Shown here: positions 1 to 10,430 of the stretch, piece by piece | Position numbering within the stretch: position 1 is the stretch's first letter | Layout of the letters: every line of letters starts with the position of its first letter | Made by a program: the position numbers and the translations under genes | Source: Lineus longissimus | Taxonomy: Eukaryota > Nemertea > Pilidiophora > Heteronemertea > Lineidae | Assembly: GCF_910592395.1 (NCBI RefSeq) | Contig: NC_088313.1 | Location: 13,782,437 to 13,846,436, forward strand | DNA length: 64,000 bases | Direction of reading: 5' to 3' | Notes under the pieces: model-generated | Databases searched by the model: none | What the model was told of the DNA's origin: nothing | Seen by the model: the letters and a program-made list of their open reading frames with translations, nothing else

Positions 1-438
1 TACTGCGTTTATCGAGAACAGTACTATGCAGATTTACTGAAAATTTCCCGTGGTGTACCTCAAGGAATTTCTTGACAACAATGACATCATTCTCCCGGAC
101 TCCTCGTTCGAGTTGATCACCTTCGTTTGTCAAATCAAAAAGGGAAGACGCGATGCTAGAAGTCCTGCGATAGAAACCTACAGAGTTGTAATTTAGCGGA
201 AGATTGTACCCGTATCCTGGTACAGAGAGGCTGGACTGTGAAGTTGGAAATGATGTCACTTCCGGTACGAGTAGGAAGTCCACTTTCGTTGGACTCAAGA
301 GTGGTGTGCACTCCCTCGGACTCGTTGTATCCTCGGGCCTCTGGGACGGACTAGAAGAGTACTCCCCGATGAACAGGGACGCCGAGTTTTGCGATACCGA
401 CCGCTTGATCATCGTGACGTTCGAAATCTCGCACCCAT
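1..438 (-). CDS. Exon of a protein with an ankyrin-like segment (partial, runs off the left edge)
   Basis: Seen: on the minus strand a reading frame of about 145 codons stays open from a splice acceptor (TTATACTTTTAG, intron side ending at 439) to the window edge. It is visibly more GC-rich than its surroundings. A possible initiator gives MIKRSVSQNSASLF; before it, the same frame stays open back to the acceptor. The first ~95 residues are rich in Ser, Pro and Thr (SSSPSQRPEDTTSPRE) and look disordered. They are followed by GVRENDVIVVKKFLEVHHGK and FSVNL, whose spacing resembles the start of an ankyrin repeat. Inference: this is the first or second coding exon of an ankyrin-repeat protein; the specific family is not recognised. 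An upstream exon may lie at about 656-784, where a strong acceptor (TTTTTGTTTCTTCAAG) is followed by an open frame whose end phase fits this exon. The plus-strand frame over 204-479 is a shadow. Confidence 0.6.
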
Positions 439-1098
439 CTAAAAGTATAAGAATAATCCGAACATTAAAAACATGTTAGACCGGATATGATGTCGATATG
501 AGAAAAAAACAGTAGGTCGATAGTCATAATGAGATGAATTACAAGAAGATACTTGAATATGGTAAGCTGGAAAATAAGTTTGATTCTTAAAGATGAAAGT
601 GACTGATGATGTGTAAATATTACGAAGGAAGTAGGATTAACCACACATGCAATACCTGGTGGAGATAAAAACATACTTTCAAAAATTACGACATAATAAT
701 GATAATAGAGGACACGAGGGTCTTTTGATGCCGTGGAGTTTGGCATACACTGCCGTATTTTCGATTTTAGTCGAACTTGAAGAAACAAAAAGAACATTTT
801 GATTTTCAAGTTGATCTCATGGAACGACATTGTACTGTTTTGGTCTCAGGCTTCAAGGAAACCCTACGAAAGATGCATTCAGAATTGTGTTAGTTCCAAG
901 AACCGGGGAAAAAAGCGCCTCGCACGTCATGTAACTGTTACACTGATGCACAGGAAAATGCACAGGGAGCACAAAAACCGGAATAAACAGAATTAAAACA
1001 TCTTTTTCATTCAGTTGTTTTTTGTTGTTCAAGCTACAATCATGCATCCTGACAATATCAGGGCATTTTACTTGATACATACTTACTCCCTCGGAAAC
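439..1098. other. Probable intron sequence
   Basis: No recognisable domain. It contains the candidate upstream exon of the left-edge gene (about 656-784, minus strand). The rest is AT-rich and unremarkable. Confidence 0.35.
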
Positions 1099-1192
1099 AT
1101 GCGTACGGAGAAGTTGTGTTGTCGGCCCTGTTTGCAAGAGGATGTATGCGTACGGAGAAGTCGTGTTGTCGGCCCCGTTTGCAAGAGGATGA
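1099..1192. repeat. Two-copy 47-bp tandem repeat
   Basis: Two adjacent copies of a 47-bp unit containing GCGTACGGAGAAG and GTTTGCAAGAGGATG, starting near 1,099 and 1,146 and differing at only a few bases. The open frames that cross it on both strands arise from the repeat and show no domain. Confidence 0.85.
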
Positions 1193-2326
1193 CAATCATG
1201 CTGCACACGTCGTGTCTGCTTAATCCTTGTTTGTTCCTCTTCTGCTGTGAGATATGTCCCATCGTCATCCTTACCCTCAAACCCGTCAAAATGTCTTTTA
1301 GAAGTTCTTATGTCCTTAAGATGACCCCTAATTTCCACACAGAAGGTGTGAATAAAGTCAACTTGACCTTTTTTGAACCTTACACGACCAGGTTAACGAA
1401 ATGCATTAGTTAAGTGTTGCCGAGTACCAAGGGGTTTTCATAGCAAAGCAACACTCCTCCATATAATCATCATATACATGGATAACGCCCCCTCAAAACC
1501 ATCAATTTTTATGAAGATCTATAATAGAGAGGTTAAGATGAATTTGACCCCTCTCCCCCCTTTCATTCCCAAACCGTCGTTATTATTTCACAAGTTCGGT
1601 TGCTTCCAACTCCCACATGGGAGGTCGTGTTCATGAATCAGAGTTCACCATGAGTGCATCAACCTCCTTTTTCCCCCTGAACTTTTCACGACCGCACCAA
1701 CGCAACGCACTACATTAGTTTCATCCTGGCTTTAGGGACTTTCTTAGAAGAGCAACACTTCCGGGACCCCCATACAAATTAGTTTCTTGTGTCAACCTGA
1801 CCGTCTCAATATGCAACCTCCTAAATTGGATCCTAGTTCAAGTAAACAGGTAACAATGGGTAACGTCACCGAAATACACACAGTTACTTGACTGCTTACA
1901 TTATACGACAGGCGACCAGACGCTGCATCCTGCCTATAGCAGAATCGTGGCGATTATCGGTAAAATCAATAGCTGCCTCGTTACTCCGGCGTACACACGC
2001 ACACAAGTCATTCCTATCACATGCGAGCTCTCCATAAGGGCTTCCCAATCATTGCCTTAAAGGAGGAGAATGGATTTTAGCTCTAGTGTCTAAACCACTA
2101 TTTTATCGGGCGCCGCGGTGAACAATATTTCCTAACTGTTCACATTTGCACTTTAAATGTTTTTCTTCCCGACTAACTTCAGAAAACAAACACAATTTTT
2201 CTCAAATTCAAATGTAAAAAAGGCTATACCTATCGTCGAAGTTTGATTCCTTGCTAACCATGACAGACAGCAGTGTCGCAGCAGCTTGAAGAATGCTGGC
2301 GGGTCATAACTCTCTCACTCTCTAAT
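1193..2326. other. No supported gene
   Basis: Mixed non-repetitive sequence with pyrimidine runs (about 1,540-1,570). A minus-strand frame from 2,060 down to 1,937 follows a good acceptor (CTCCTCCTTTAAG) but has no domain and is not called. Confidence 0.3.
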
Positions 2327-2545
2327 GACTGTGTTAAATTGAAGTCGTCACAGTTGCAAAATAATGCTACTGACCGTGTTATTGTGACGTCGTCACCGTT
2401 GAAAATGATGCCACTGACCGTGTTATAATGACGTCGACACAATTGAAAGTAACACTAATAACCCTGTTATAATAACGTCGTCACAGTTGAAAATAATATT
2501 AATGACAGTGTTATATTGACGTCGTCTCTGTTAAAAATAATGGAT
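2327..2545. repeat. 44-bp tandem repeat with TGACGTC motifs, about 5 copies
   Basis: Units begin near 2,328, 2,371, 2,415, 2,459 and 2,503 with TGAC(T/C/A)GTGTTAT and continue into a GACGTCGTCAC-like block and an A-rich end. Copies are visibly diverged. At least three retain TGACGTC, which resembles a CRE/ATF site. Confidence 0.85.
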
Positions 2546-3540
2546 CTTTCCCACTTTATTGGTTAATCACTGATGAAAGTTGTTGGTACATTCTGAAAAT
2601 ATGGTTGTACTGCGCAGAGCATTGCCACTGTCGCACACTTAGCGAGGTCGTCCTTTAACAGACCTGTCTAATATTAGACTATCGCGCCATTGGGTCGGTC
2701 ATAAACAACACGAATTGTTTCTAAATTTGGGTCCGCGATTGTGGGGTGTCTGGATTCTGTGATGAGATTTTAGGTGTTGGTAATTGAAAGGAAGGCGATA
2801 TTGATGAGGGTGTTCATCCGAATGCACAATACGTAGGCTGCCCTTAACGCTTTCAGCCCAGACTACATCATCAAATTGGTATGTGTGATGACGTTCAGCC
2901 CTCACTTTTTGGGCATTCAGGATCGTGTTGCCGAAACGGAACATTTTGAAATTTGTTCATCGCACTATTGGGTCGTGTATTGCTTTCTGGAACGAGCAGG
3001 AAAACGACCTGGTCATATCTTAATAAGATGCTTATAAGACTTGTAGTCACAAGATCCTATAGTCTGTTTCGCATACAATTTCAATTTCAATTTCATTTTA
3101 AACTGTATTAATACCATTTAGTTATTACAGAGGTGAAGAAGCAAGATAAATACATGTACATGTAGGATGTACAATCTTAACAAAAATCGTGCGTTGCAAT
3201 TCTTTGCCTCTTACCTCGCAGTTAAATGATTTGAGGTCTACCCAATACACTGTCTATTGTCTTTAAACAAAGGCCGTCTTTTAAGTGGTTATCAGGGAAA
3301 AATCTCGATAACATGGTCCCCATGAAACAAACACCTTCAATGGGGGTCGATGGCCTTGACCAAAAAGGGCAAATAAACGGCATGTGTGGAGATAGATATA
3401 TACATGCATATGTGTAGGACTCTTGTAAGAATGTTATGATGATCTTAAAGTGATACAATGATGTGATTTACAACTTTGCGGAAATACGTCCATTTTTAAT
3501 TGTTGATCACAATGTAAAGCTCAAATTTTCCATTTTTTAG
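2546..3540. other. No supported gene; possible short minus-strand frame
   Basis: A minus-strand frame at 2,699-2,944 (81 codons, starting MFRFGNTILNAQ) has reasonable codon texture, but no recognised domain and no splice context. It lies between two imperfect copies of ATTGGGTCG (about 2,690 and 2,965), so it may be an old insertion. The rest is AT-rich. Confidence 0.25.
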
Positions 3541-3589
3541 CTCACCTCTTAGCAGAGGTGAGCTTATCCCATACCGTGGCGTCCGTCGT

Positions 3590-3627
<38 letters not shown>

Positions 3628-4530
3628 CGTCGTCCGTTAGCAGGGCACGTTTCGTAACTGTTAGAGCTATTGAGTTGAAACTTGGTACACATGTACCCTT
3701 ATGTAATGACACCTTGGAGACCAAGTTTCGGTCCGATTCGTTTCATGGTTTGGCCACCAGGGGGCCAAACGTTAAAAGTGAAAATATGCAATATCTCCCT
3801 TAATAGTAGTCGGGAAATTTTGAAAAAAATATGGTAAGTACTTCTAGCAAAGGTGCATCATATATCCTCCGGGTTTTTGATTTGACCTCCTTTTCAAGGT
3901 CACAGAGGTCAAAGTTTGCTGATTCACTGAACAGTAGCATGTTTCCTATCTATTTTAGCTAGAAGGTTTTAAACCAGTGTGGACATGTATCTGGGGATTC
4001 TCTATTCCACCCCTAAAATTTCGGCCGTATGGCCGCCAGGCAGCCATCTTGAAAAATAAACACAGTACTATTACTCCGAAACTAATGATCGGATTGCAAC
4101 CAAATTTGATCTGGATGTATATCTATGTACTCTCTACTAAATCCTTGATTTTTTATCAAATGTGATAGCCAATATGGGTGCCAGGCGGGCATCTTGAAAA
4201 ATTCTTAGTTTGGCCACCCGGGGGCCAAATTTAATGTCCAAAGTTAAAATGTTTGATTGCTCGTTTAATAGTGGTCTGATTTTCATAACATTTTTATGGT
4301 AGGTACTCCTAGCAAGGATACATTTCATAAATGTGGGTTTTTGATTTGACCTACTTCTCAAGGTCACAGAGGTCAAAGTTTTCCTATTGCACCGCCATTT
4401 TACAATGACGGCACGTTTTGTCACTGCTTTGGCTACAGATCCCTAACTTGGTACAATGCTTCATCCATCTTCCCTTCACAGGAGGTGAGCACAATGGCCC
4501 TGGCCATTTCCTGATTAGATTTCTAATAAA
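3541..4530 (+). mobile_element. Tandem-core element, diverged copy A
   Basis: Starts with AGCTCACCTCTTAGCAGAGG, an internal hairpin. It continues through a (GTC)n tract (about 3,581-3,640) into a core with GGCACGTTTCGTAAC, ACTTGGTACACATG and GGCCACCAGGGGGCC, and ends near GGTGAGCACAATGGCCCTGG. The same head, core and end occur in the two copies at 35.6-38.7 kb. GCTCACC at one end and GGTGAGC at the other form a short terminal inverted repeat. No protein is encoded, so it is non-autonomous. The plan (short head, microsatellite, tandem cores, short tail) resembles the pearl-type elements described in bivalves; that is an analogy, not an identification. The second core is diverged (GGCCACCCGGGGGCC at 4,212). 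Confidence 0.8.
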
Positions 4531-5214
4531 ATCGCTGAATGTAAACCACCGCGACCACGAAAATGTTCATGTTGTGACGTCATCAACGAAAACGGCATCG
4601 AAGCGAGCCGTCCGGGCGGGATTAAACCATCAATTTCTAGAAAATGTGCATTTCGATTCGAAAACCATACCGATTTATGAGACAGTGACGTAGTCATTTG
4701 TCAAAAACAGCTAAAACATTATATGGTGAAATTTGACACGAGTTACCCTTTAAATTAAGTTTTCTACCTGGGTATAAGGCCTGTTAGTTGGACGAACGCT
4801 TAGCTGCCCGTCCTCGACTCTGAACCTCCATCATCCTTTGTGCTGAATACCCCGACCAGAAATACCACTACGGTGGATCAGTCCTATTAGTTGAATAAAC
4901 ACATTCTCCATTTCAAGCGATCGACAGTTCATTCCTTGATTACATTTGGCCCGCTAGAGAGACAGGGGTTTAAATGTCAGATGGGAACGACCGCTCGACG
5001 CCCGTCAATTTGTTGCCCAAAATAGTCTATATGTCTAACAAAATATCCATATTGAGCAGCACTCAGATGTTAGAGAGTGCGACTTGTATACAGGGAGACT
5101 GTTTGGGGACGACAAGTGGGTTGTTGTTGCTGGTTTTAAATTGCAATTACATGTATATTGTGCACAAGAAGGAGATGATACGTTAAGATAACTTAATAAG
5201 CCTATACTTTACAT
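4531..5214. other. No supported gene
   Basis: Non-repetitive AT-rich sequence. Short frames on both strands have no domain or splice support. Confidence 0.3.
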
Positions 5215-5460
5215 ATGATATTGAATTCTTATATAGCGCTTTTCCAGGTTTCCCTGCTAATAAGCGCTTCTTTGGAGACCATATTATTACCCCGGTCTCC
5301 ACAGAAATCAATCGGGGGTTTCGAGGTGCAACCAGAAGGCGCTCACTTGAACGCGACCAGTTGGGTAACCAAGCAGTGACTCGGTCGGGAGTCGAACCCT
5401 CTTCATCATGAGGCCGCATACGTTGCATATACTACACACACGTTGCCTTATGATCGAGGG
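5215..5460 (-). mobile_element. tRNA-derived SINE with L2-like 3' end
   Basis: Read on the minus strand, a pol III B-box-like GGGTTCGACTCCCG lies near 5,385-5,400, followed by CGAGTCACTG, a unique body and a 3' end with two AGCGCTT/AAGCGCT blocks and CGCTATATAAGAATTC. A second copy of the head and body is at 30.3-30.6 kb. The 3' AAGCGC...GCGCTT stem resembles the 3' end of the L2-like element at 21.3 kb, so it probably used that LINE's reverse transcriptase. The A box is degraded. Just upstream on the same strand an acceptor (AATTTCTTTCAG, about 5,503) precedes a short open frame, too short to call. Confidence 0.75.
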
Positions 5461-6022
5461 TATTTTCTTTGGATCGCAAATATATTTTTCCGATTGGTAG
5501 AACTGAAAGAAATTTCGAAATCCGCAAAAATAATTATCACACAACTCTGAATTTGTTTAAATTAATTTCAATCGCGTTTCTAAGAAATAAAGAAGCGCCG
5601 TGTACAATATCAAAACGTTGTGTACATTGGTGCAGTAGCTCTGTATGCCAAGCTTGTTCTAAATGAGATCGGTAGCGGTAATAATATGCTTCCAACACTG
5701 ATTGAGTAAGATCGGGTAATTTCCTAATTGGTAGCTTGAGCCCTTTAGCCGAGCGAATGATCAAGAGAAAGGAGAACGATTTACGTAGAATCTTCTGTAC
5801 TAAATCATGCAACTTTGCAGCAGCGGTATTTGTATTGAAGGAATGTACTTATACAAAACAATGACGGATCGAGCACAGGAAGATGTTATTTGTTCGAAAC
5901 TGCATGCCCAAACTTAAGTGGGCAGATTCGAAAGGTTCTTGGGTTAACCGAGAATAATAGTTTTCTTTGCGTTGTGTTGCCAGTTTCGAAAGCAAAATGG
6001 TCGGTGTGTCTGTCGAGTGTGA

Positions 6023-6480
6023 AACCGGCGAATAAGGTTTTCCCTCCGTCGGGTGCTTGACCCAACCAGACGCATGAGCAGAACACGTCAGTCTCTGACA
6101 CGCACTTCCGCTCATAAATCTACCCCCTCCGCCCATGACTTTGATTTATTATCTTCTTTTGACAACGGTTTCCGTGTTGACCAGGACCAAGCTTATGAAA
6201 ACGGCAGAGACGTTATGGATGCAAACCGTCCGTCTGGGTTGCAGAGTCTAGTAGAGCAATTATCCAAACGTAACGAAACGGAAGGAAATACCCCCCCCCC
6301 CCTCTCCATATTGTTAGTCAATTACCGCAGGCCCTAGCAAACGTACACTCTACCGACGAAGGGAACGAGATTGCCATGCGAGAATGGTTAAAGCCTTAAA
6401 GGAGTTTTTGGTCGACCTGGATGAACCCACTCCAATATTCGTCAAAGTGGCACTTATTAATAGTTGATGGCGGATGACAT
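6023..6480 (+). pseudogene. Frameshifted coding remnant, family unknown
   Basis: An open frame from about 6,023 has a good internal Met (MSRTRQSLTRTSAHK) and a Ser/Thr/Arg-rich beginning, then an acidic and polar part (FDNGFRVDQDQAYENGRDVM). At the C-run 6,290-6,302 the coding texture moves by one base (SQLPQALANVHSTDEG). At about 6,390 it shifts again (KALKEFLVDLDEPTPIF). Two frameshifts without a splice site suggest a decayed gene or the Gag/ORF1-like part of a transposon. No zinc knuckle or catalytic motif is visible. A sequencing error in the C-run could explain the first shift but not the second. Confidence 0.45.
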
Positions 6481-7799
6481 CTGTCAGATAATAATGAGTG
6501 TCCCTTGTTACTGTTGTTACTGGATAAACTGTCTTGTTGTATATTGCGATGGTTGAGAGGAGGTCATATACGCGTCATAAATCACATCCCAGAGAGGCGT
6601 CCGCAGACTTCATTTACGTCACTTCAACCCATATCATACATTTCATATGCCGTATACCGGGGGGGGGGGAAGTAAGTACTTGAGTAGTAGTGAGTCAGTG
6701 AATAGTAGGGGCGTTTACATCATTCGAAAATGCCGGCCCGGCTTATTTGCGTTTATACCTCTGAAAATTTGATCCGGGTTAGTTAAGCCCGCCAATTGCA
6801 GGGCTATTTTAACCTGGATCAAAAGACCCGAGTCTTTTATCAAACTCGGAAGTCAAACCAGCGTACAATTTTCCGCTTGCCATCACGCTCATGGGAGTCT
6901 AGGAAACACAAAACAGTTGTTTACCAATCATAAATCTCGTGGTGTGTAATTGGTTGCCGAGATCTGATGCATCATTTTCTTGGAAGTGAAATGACTGATG
7001 GGCTCAGTGGCGACGTCTTTGCTGTCACGTGACGCGTTGGTTCCTGAAAAAGGCAACACTATACAGTGTTTTAAGAGACATGTTTAGTATGTCACGTGCA
7101 AAAAGAATTGACAATTACCCCAATTGCTGTAGCTTCCCTCGACAATCTCGGGCGATTAGCCTATGGCCACATCTCCTAGACTACACTATTACTATAAGGT
7201 TACTCTTAAGGGTACTTGAAGGGTTACTGCCCCATAACGAGCGTTGAGAATACCGCCTATGACCTGCCAATTACCTGACGGGAAGCTATGTTAATCCCAA
7301 AGTGGCTGCCATAGAAACAGCCACTTGGTCTATCTTTGTTGATAGAGTTTCAGATTTATATCAGGCCTTCGATTCATTTCAGCCAAACTACTCCCAACCG
7401 AGTATCATCATTTTAGAAAGGACAGACCAGCTTAAATGTCCACGAGATTCCTTTTAGCCGCGCGTTTACACAATACTGTACCGTAATTTCAGCAGGACAG
7501 GCTGGATAGAACGGCTTTTGATAAACCATTGAGCCATTAATCATGTATAACCCAGCGTCATTTTCAACAGAGCGGGCCACCTTGTACATTAACATGACTT
7601 TGAGAACCCTTTGGGCTTCGCGTGACCAATAATCGTTATTTCAACAGGGCTGGTCAACTGAACTGGCTTTCAGATGTGCGTTGATCGAGCATGCGTTACT
7701 AACCCGTCATTTCATCAGAGTTGGCCAGCTTTAATGAGGCATGGCAACCTCATACTGTAATTGATTGTGTTCAACCCTTTGTCTCGCTGGTTCAAAGTA
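6481..7799. other. No supported gene
   Basis: Includes a poly-G run (6,660-6,669) and a patch rich in CGGGTT and AACCCG words (about 6,770-6,850). Imperfect repeats of CGTCATTT(C/T)AACAG(A/G)G occur near 7,560-7,720. No domain seen. Confidence 0.3.
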
Positions 7800-7957
7800 A
7801 CTTAAGGCTAACACTAATACACACACCTTTAGAGGTTTTCGGCGACTAAGGTTTTTCGGATTCTGAAGAAAAAAGCCTCAAGGTTTTTCATATTGCTGAA
7901 AAAAAACCTCTACGGGGTGCATATTATTATAGGTGTTTCATAAGCTCACAAACCTTC
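7800..7957. mobile_element. Palindromic AAAAACC element, copy 1 (partial)
   Basis: Contains TAGAGGTTTTC, AAGGTTTTTCGGATTCTGAA and AAAAACCTCTACGGGGTGCA in the order and orientation of the full copies at 20.4, 32.7, 38.8 and 40.2 kb. The left end is incomplete. Confidence 0.6.
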
Positions 7958-8170
7958 TTACCAAGAGTGCTAGGTGAATTCGACAACTGGCCCTCACATT
8001 TTTCCCAGGACTCCAGATCACCAAAGCAACCTTAGGAAAACGCCAGATGGTTATTCGTATTGCGACAATATTGATATCGATACACACGTAATATGACAAC
8101 GGCGGCGTGTTGTAATCAGTAACTAGAACACTGCTTGCTAACAGTGCAATCAATCATCATGGTGGCATGG

Positions 8171-8842
8171 GTATGGTCTTACGTTTGTTACAGACCCATC
8201 CTAAACCTTATGGCCCCCTCCCAATGTAGAGTAAATCATGAACCTCGTGGTCTTATATCCTCTTCGGTATGGTCTTACGTTTGTTACAGAGCCATCCTAA
8301 ACCTCAAGGCCCACTCCCTATGTAGAGTAAATCATGAACCTCGTGGTCTTATATCCTCTTCGGTATGGTCTTACGTTTGTTACAGAGTCATCCTAAACCT
8401 CATGGCCCCCTCCCTATGTGGAGTAAATCATGAACCTCGTTGTCTTATATCGTCTTCGGTATGGTCTTACGTTTGTTACAGAGCCATCCTAAACCTCATG
8501 GCCCACTCCCTATGTAGAGTAAATCATGAACCTCGTGGTCTTATATCCTCTTCGGTATGGTCTTACGTTTGTTACAGAGTCATCCTAAACCTCATGGCCC
8601 CCTCCCTATGTGGAGTAAATCATGAACCTCGTTGTCTTATATCGTCTTCGGTATGGTCTTACGTTTGTTACAGAGTCATCCTAAACCTCATGGCCCCCTC
8701 CCTATGTAGAGTAAATCATGAACCTCGTGGTCTTATATCCTCTTCGGTATGGTCTTACGTTTGTTACAGAGCCATCCTAAACCTCATGGCCTACTCCCTA
8801 TATAGGGTAAATTATGAACTTCGTGGTCTTAATATCCTCTTC
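8171..8842 (+). repeat. 96-bp minisatellite, 7 copies
   Basis: Units start exactly 96 bp apart at 8,171, 8,267, 8,363, 8,459, 8,555, 8,651 and 8,747, each beginning GTATGGTCTTACGTTTGTTA. Two variants occur: A (GAGCCATCC, TGTAGAGTAAATC, CTCGTGG) and B (GAGTCATCC, TGTGGAGTAAATC, CTCGTTG). Units 2-5 run A-B-A-B, a 192-bp higher-order period. Because 96 is a multiple of three and no unit has a stop in one frame, a 246-codon frame crosses the array with a 32-residue period (VWSYVCYRAILNLMAHSLCR...). No start context, signal peptide or splice support suggests translation. Degenerate partial units continue to about 8,880. Confidence 0.95.
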
Positions 8843-8879
8843 AAATGTAGGGTATATCCTGAACTCCCTTTGTAAAGTA

Positions 8880-10080
8880 CATGTATATCATGATATCTCA
8901 TGATCGAAGTATTCCACTATCGTTTTCTGTTAGTGCTTCATTTCAAGCAAGCTAAGACTGCGTGGCCGTCCAAATACATGACATAAGAGTGCTCATTCGC
9001 CAGTCTCGGATGGAAATTGCTATCCCAGGCTCACCCGAAATGGTCATACGTTCTTCATCAAGTTTCCATCGCCAAATCTCCCTTATCATTCATTAGATGA
9101 AAAAAAGCTTTACATAAAAATGATCTCCGCTCGAAGATATGGTAAATGCAAAAAACTATACGGCCCGTGGTTTTACAATTCCTACGGGAGATGTATGGGG
9201 CTATCATCAGTCAATTATCATGATTATTGTATCAAGTGTGGTTTTCGAGCCGGCGATAAAAGGTTAAAGGAGCCCTATATGCAACGGTTTGAAATGATGG
9301 TCATACGATCATTTGAAATGATGGTTCACCGAATACGATGTTCCAGAGCGTGGTTTTCCGGGTAGAACTAGATTTAACTGTGTTTTATATGGCGTTACAC
9401 CTCAATCCTGTCAACGTTAGGGGAAATGAAGCAGCAAAAGAATGCAAACGCACAAAAGGATGGTGAAAAAATGGTGATATAACATGTGTCATTTCACTAT
9501 GCACCAACTGATTAACATATTATCTGCAGTGAAATAGTATGATTCGCGTGCGATACTAGTATTGCGAATGCGTAATGAACTTACACTAATTATGTGATCA
9601 AAGAAGAAGAAACCAGAAGCTATCGGCGACTTATTAGTCAGCCTCAGAGTGTTCACGGGTGATGTGATAAGGCGGCTCCCGTTGGTGACACCAACGTGCC
9701 CGTCAATAGCGTAATCAACGCGCGCATTCCTGATGAAGCTAACCGCAATATTGCGCAATTAATATGACCTTTATTGGTCATCACCAATGTCGACAGCTGT
9801 TGCAGCCTGATTTTGGGCTGATAAGTGCGTCATGCTTGGAGTCAGTAATATCTTTATTAGGTGTTGTATTGTGATTTTGTGCCATCTGTGTGAACTGTAA
9901 TATCGATTATCCTTTTTACAATATTTGGCCATCACAATCGTTGTACTACTGTCAATCACACAAGAATTACTTATCAAAGCATTTTGACGCCAGCTTAAAG
10001 GCCTACGCCGTTCTTTTAATATTGAATCTGATATTTTCAAATTGTGTAAATACGTACTGGACATAACTGTCGACAATGCC
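8880..10080. other. No supported gene; one member of a diverged repeat pair
   Basis: Non-repetitive apart from 9,829-9,885 (GCGTCATGCTTGGAGTCAGT), which has a diverged direct copy at 11,104-11,165. Short frames at 9,120-9,365 (plus) and 9,489-9,758 (minus) have no recognised domain. Confidence 0.3.
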
Positions 10081-10430
10081 ATGGCCATCAAGCTCAGTGC
10101 AGTGTTACACCAGATTACATGTTGATATACATGTAAACAGATACTCTATAGGTACCGAGCTTCAGACGGATTGTGTGCATGATAACTACGGCATTGTGTA
10201 TGCCAGACTGCATTTTTATTTTCCTGGACCATTAGAATTTAATGTTACGAATGGCATCCCCCTTTAACCTCAAATTAACACTTTGGTCAGTAGTGTTTTA
10301 ATTGTAAGCACGGATAGGTGGATGAAAGGATGACTATTTTCGCGACAGATGACCATCCGTCTATCTAATCAGGATGACTTCATCACAAACATGTAATCTG
10401 GTGTAACACTGCACTGAGCTTGATGGCCAT
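10081..10430. mobile_element. Foldback/MITE-like element with 42-bp terminal inverted repeats
   Basis: ATGGCCATCAAGCTCAGTGC at 10,081 runs to ACATGT at 10,122 and is matched in reverse complement by 10,389-10,430 (ACATGTAATCTGG...GATGGCCAT), with no mismatch seen over 42 bp. The ~265-bp interior has a smaller imperfect inverted pair (GATAGGTGGATG, CATCCGTCTATC). No coding capacity. The near-perfect arms suggest a young insertion or maintenance by gene conversion. No clear target-site duplication. Confidence 0.8.

Noticed and set aside
853-1338. 161-codon minus-strand frame
   Set aside because: Spans the 47-bp tandem repeat, has no domain, and an opposing frame of 132 codons covers the same region.
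1937-2060. Minus-strand frame after acceptor CTCCTCCTTTAAG (starts NDWEALMESSHV)
   Set aside because: Good texture but no donor or domain; too short to separate from chance.
3542-3803. Poly-Arg frames through the (GTC)n tract, also at 35.6 and 37.4 kb
   Set aside because: They translate a microsatellite inside a non-coding element.
5849-6136. Two minus-strand frames of 71-95 codons
   Set aside because: Antisense shadows of the plus-strand coding remnant, with no domain of their own.
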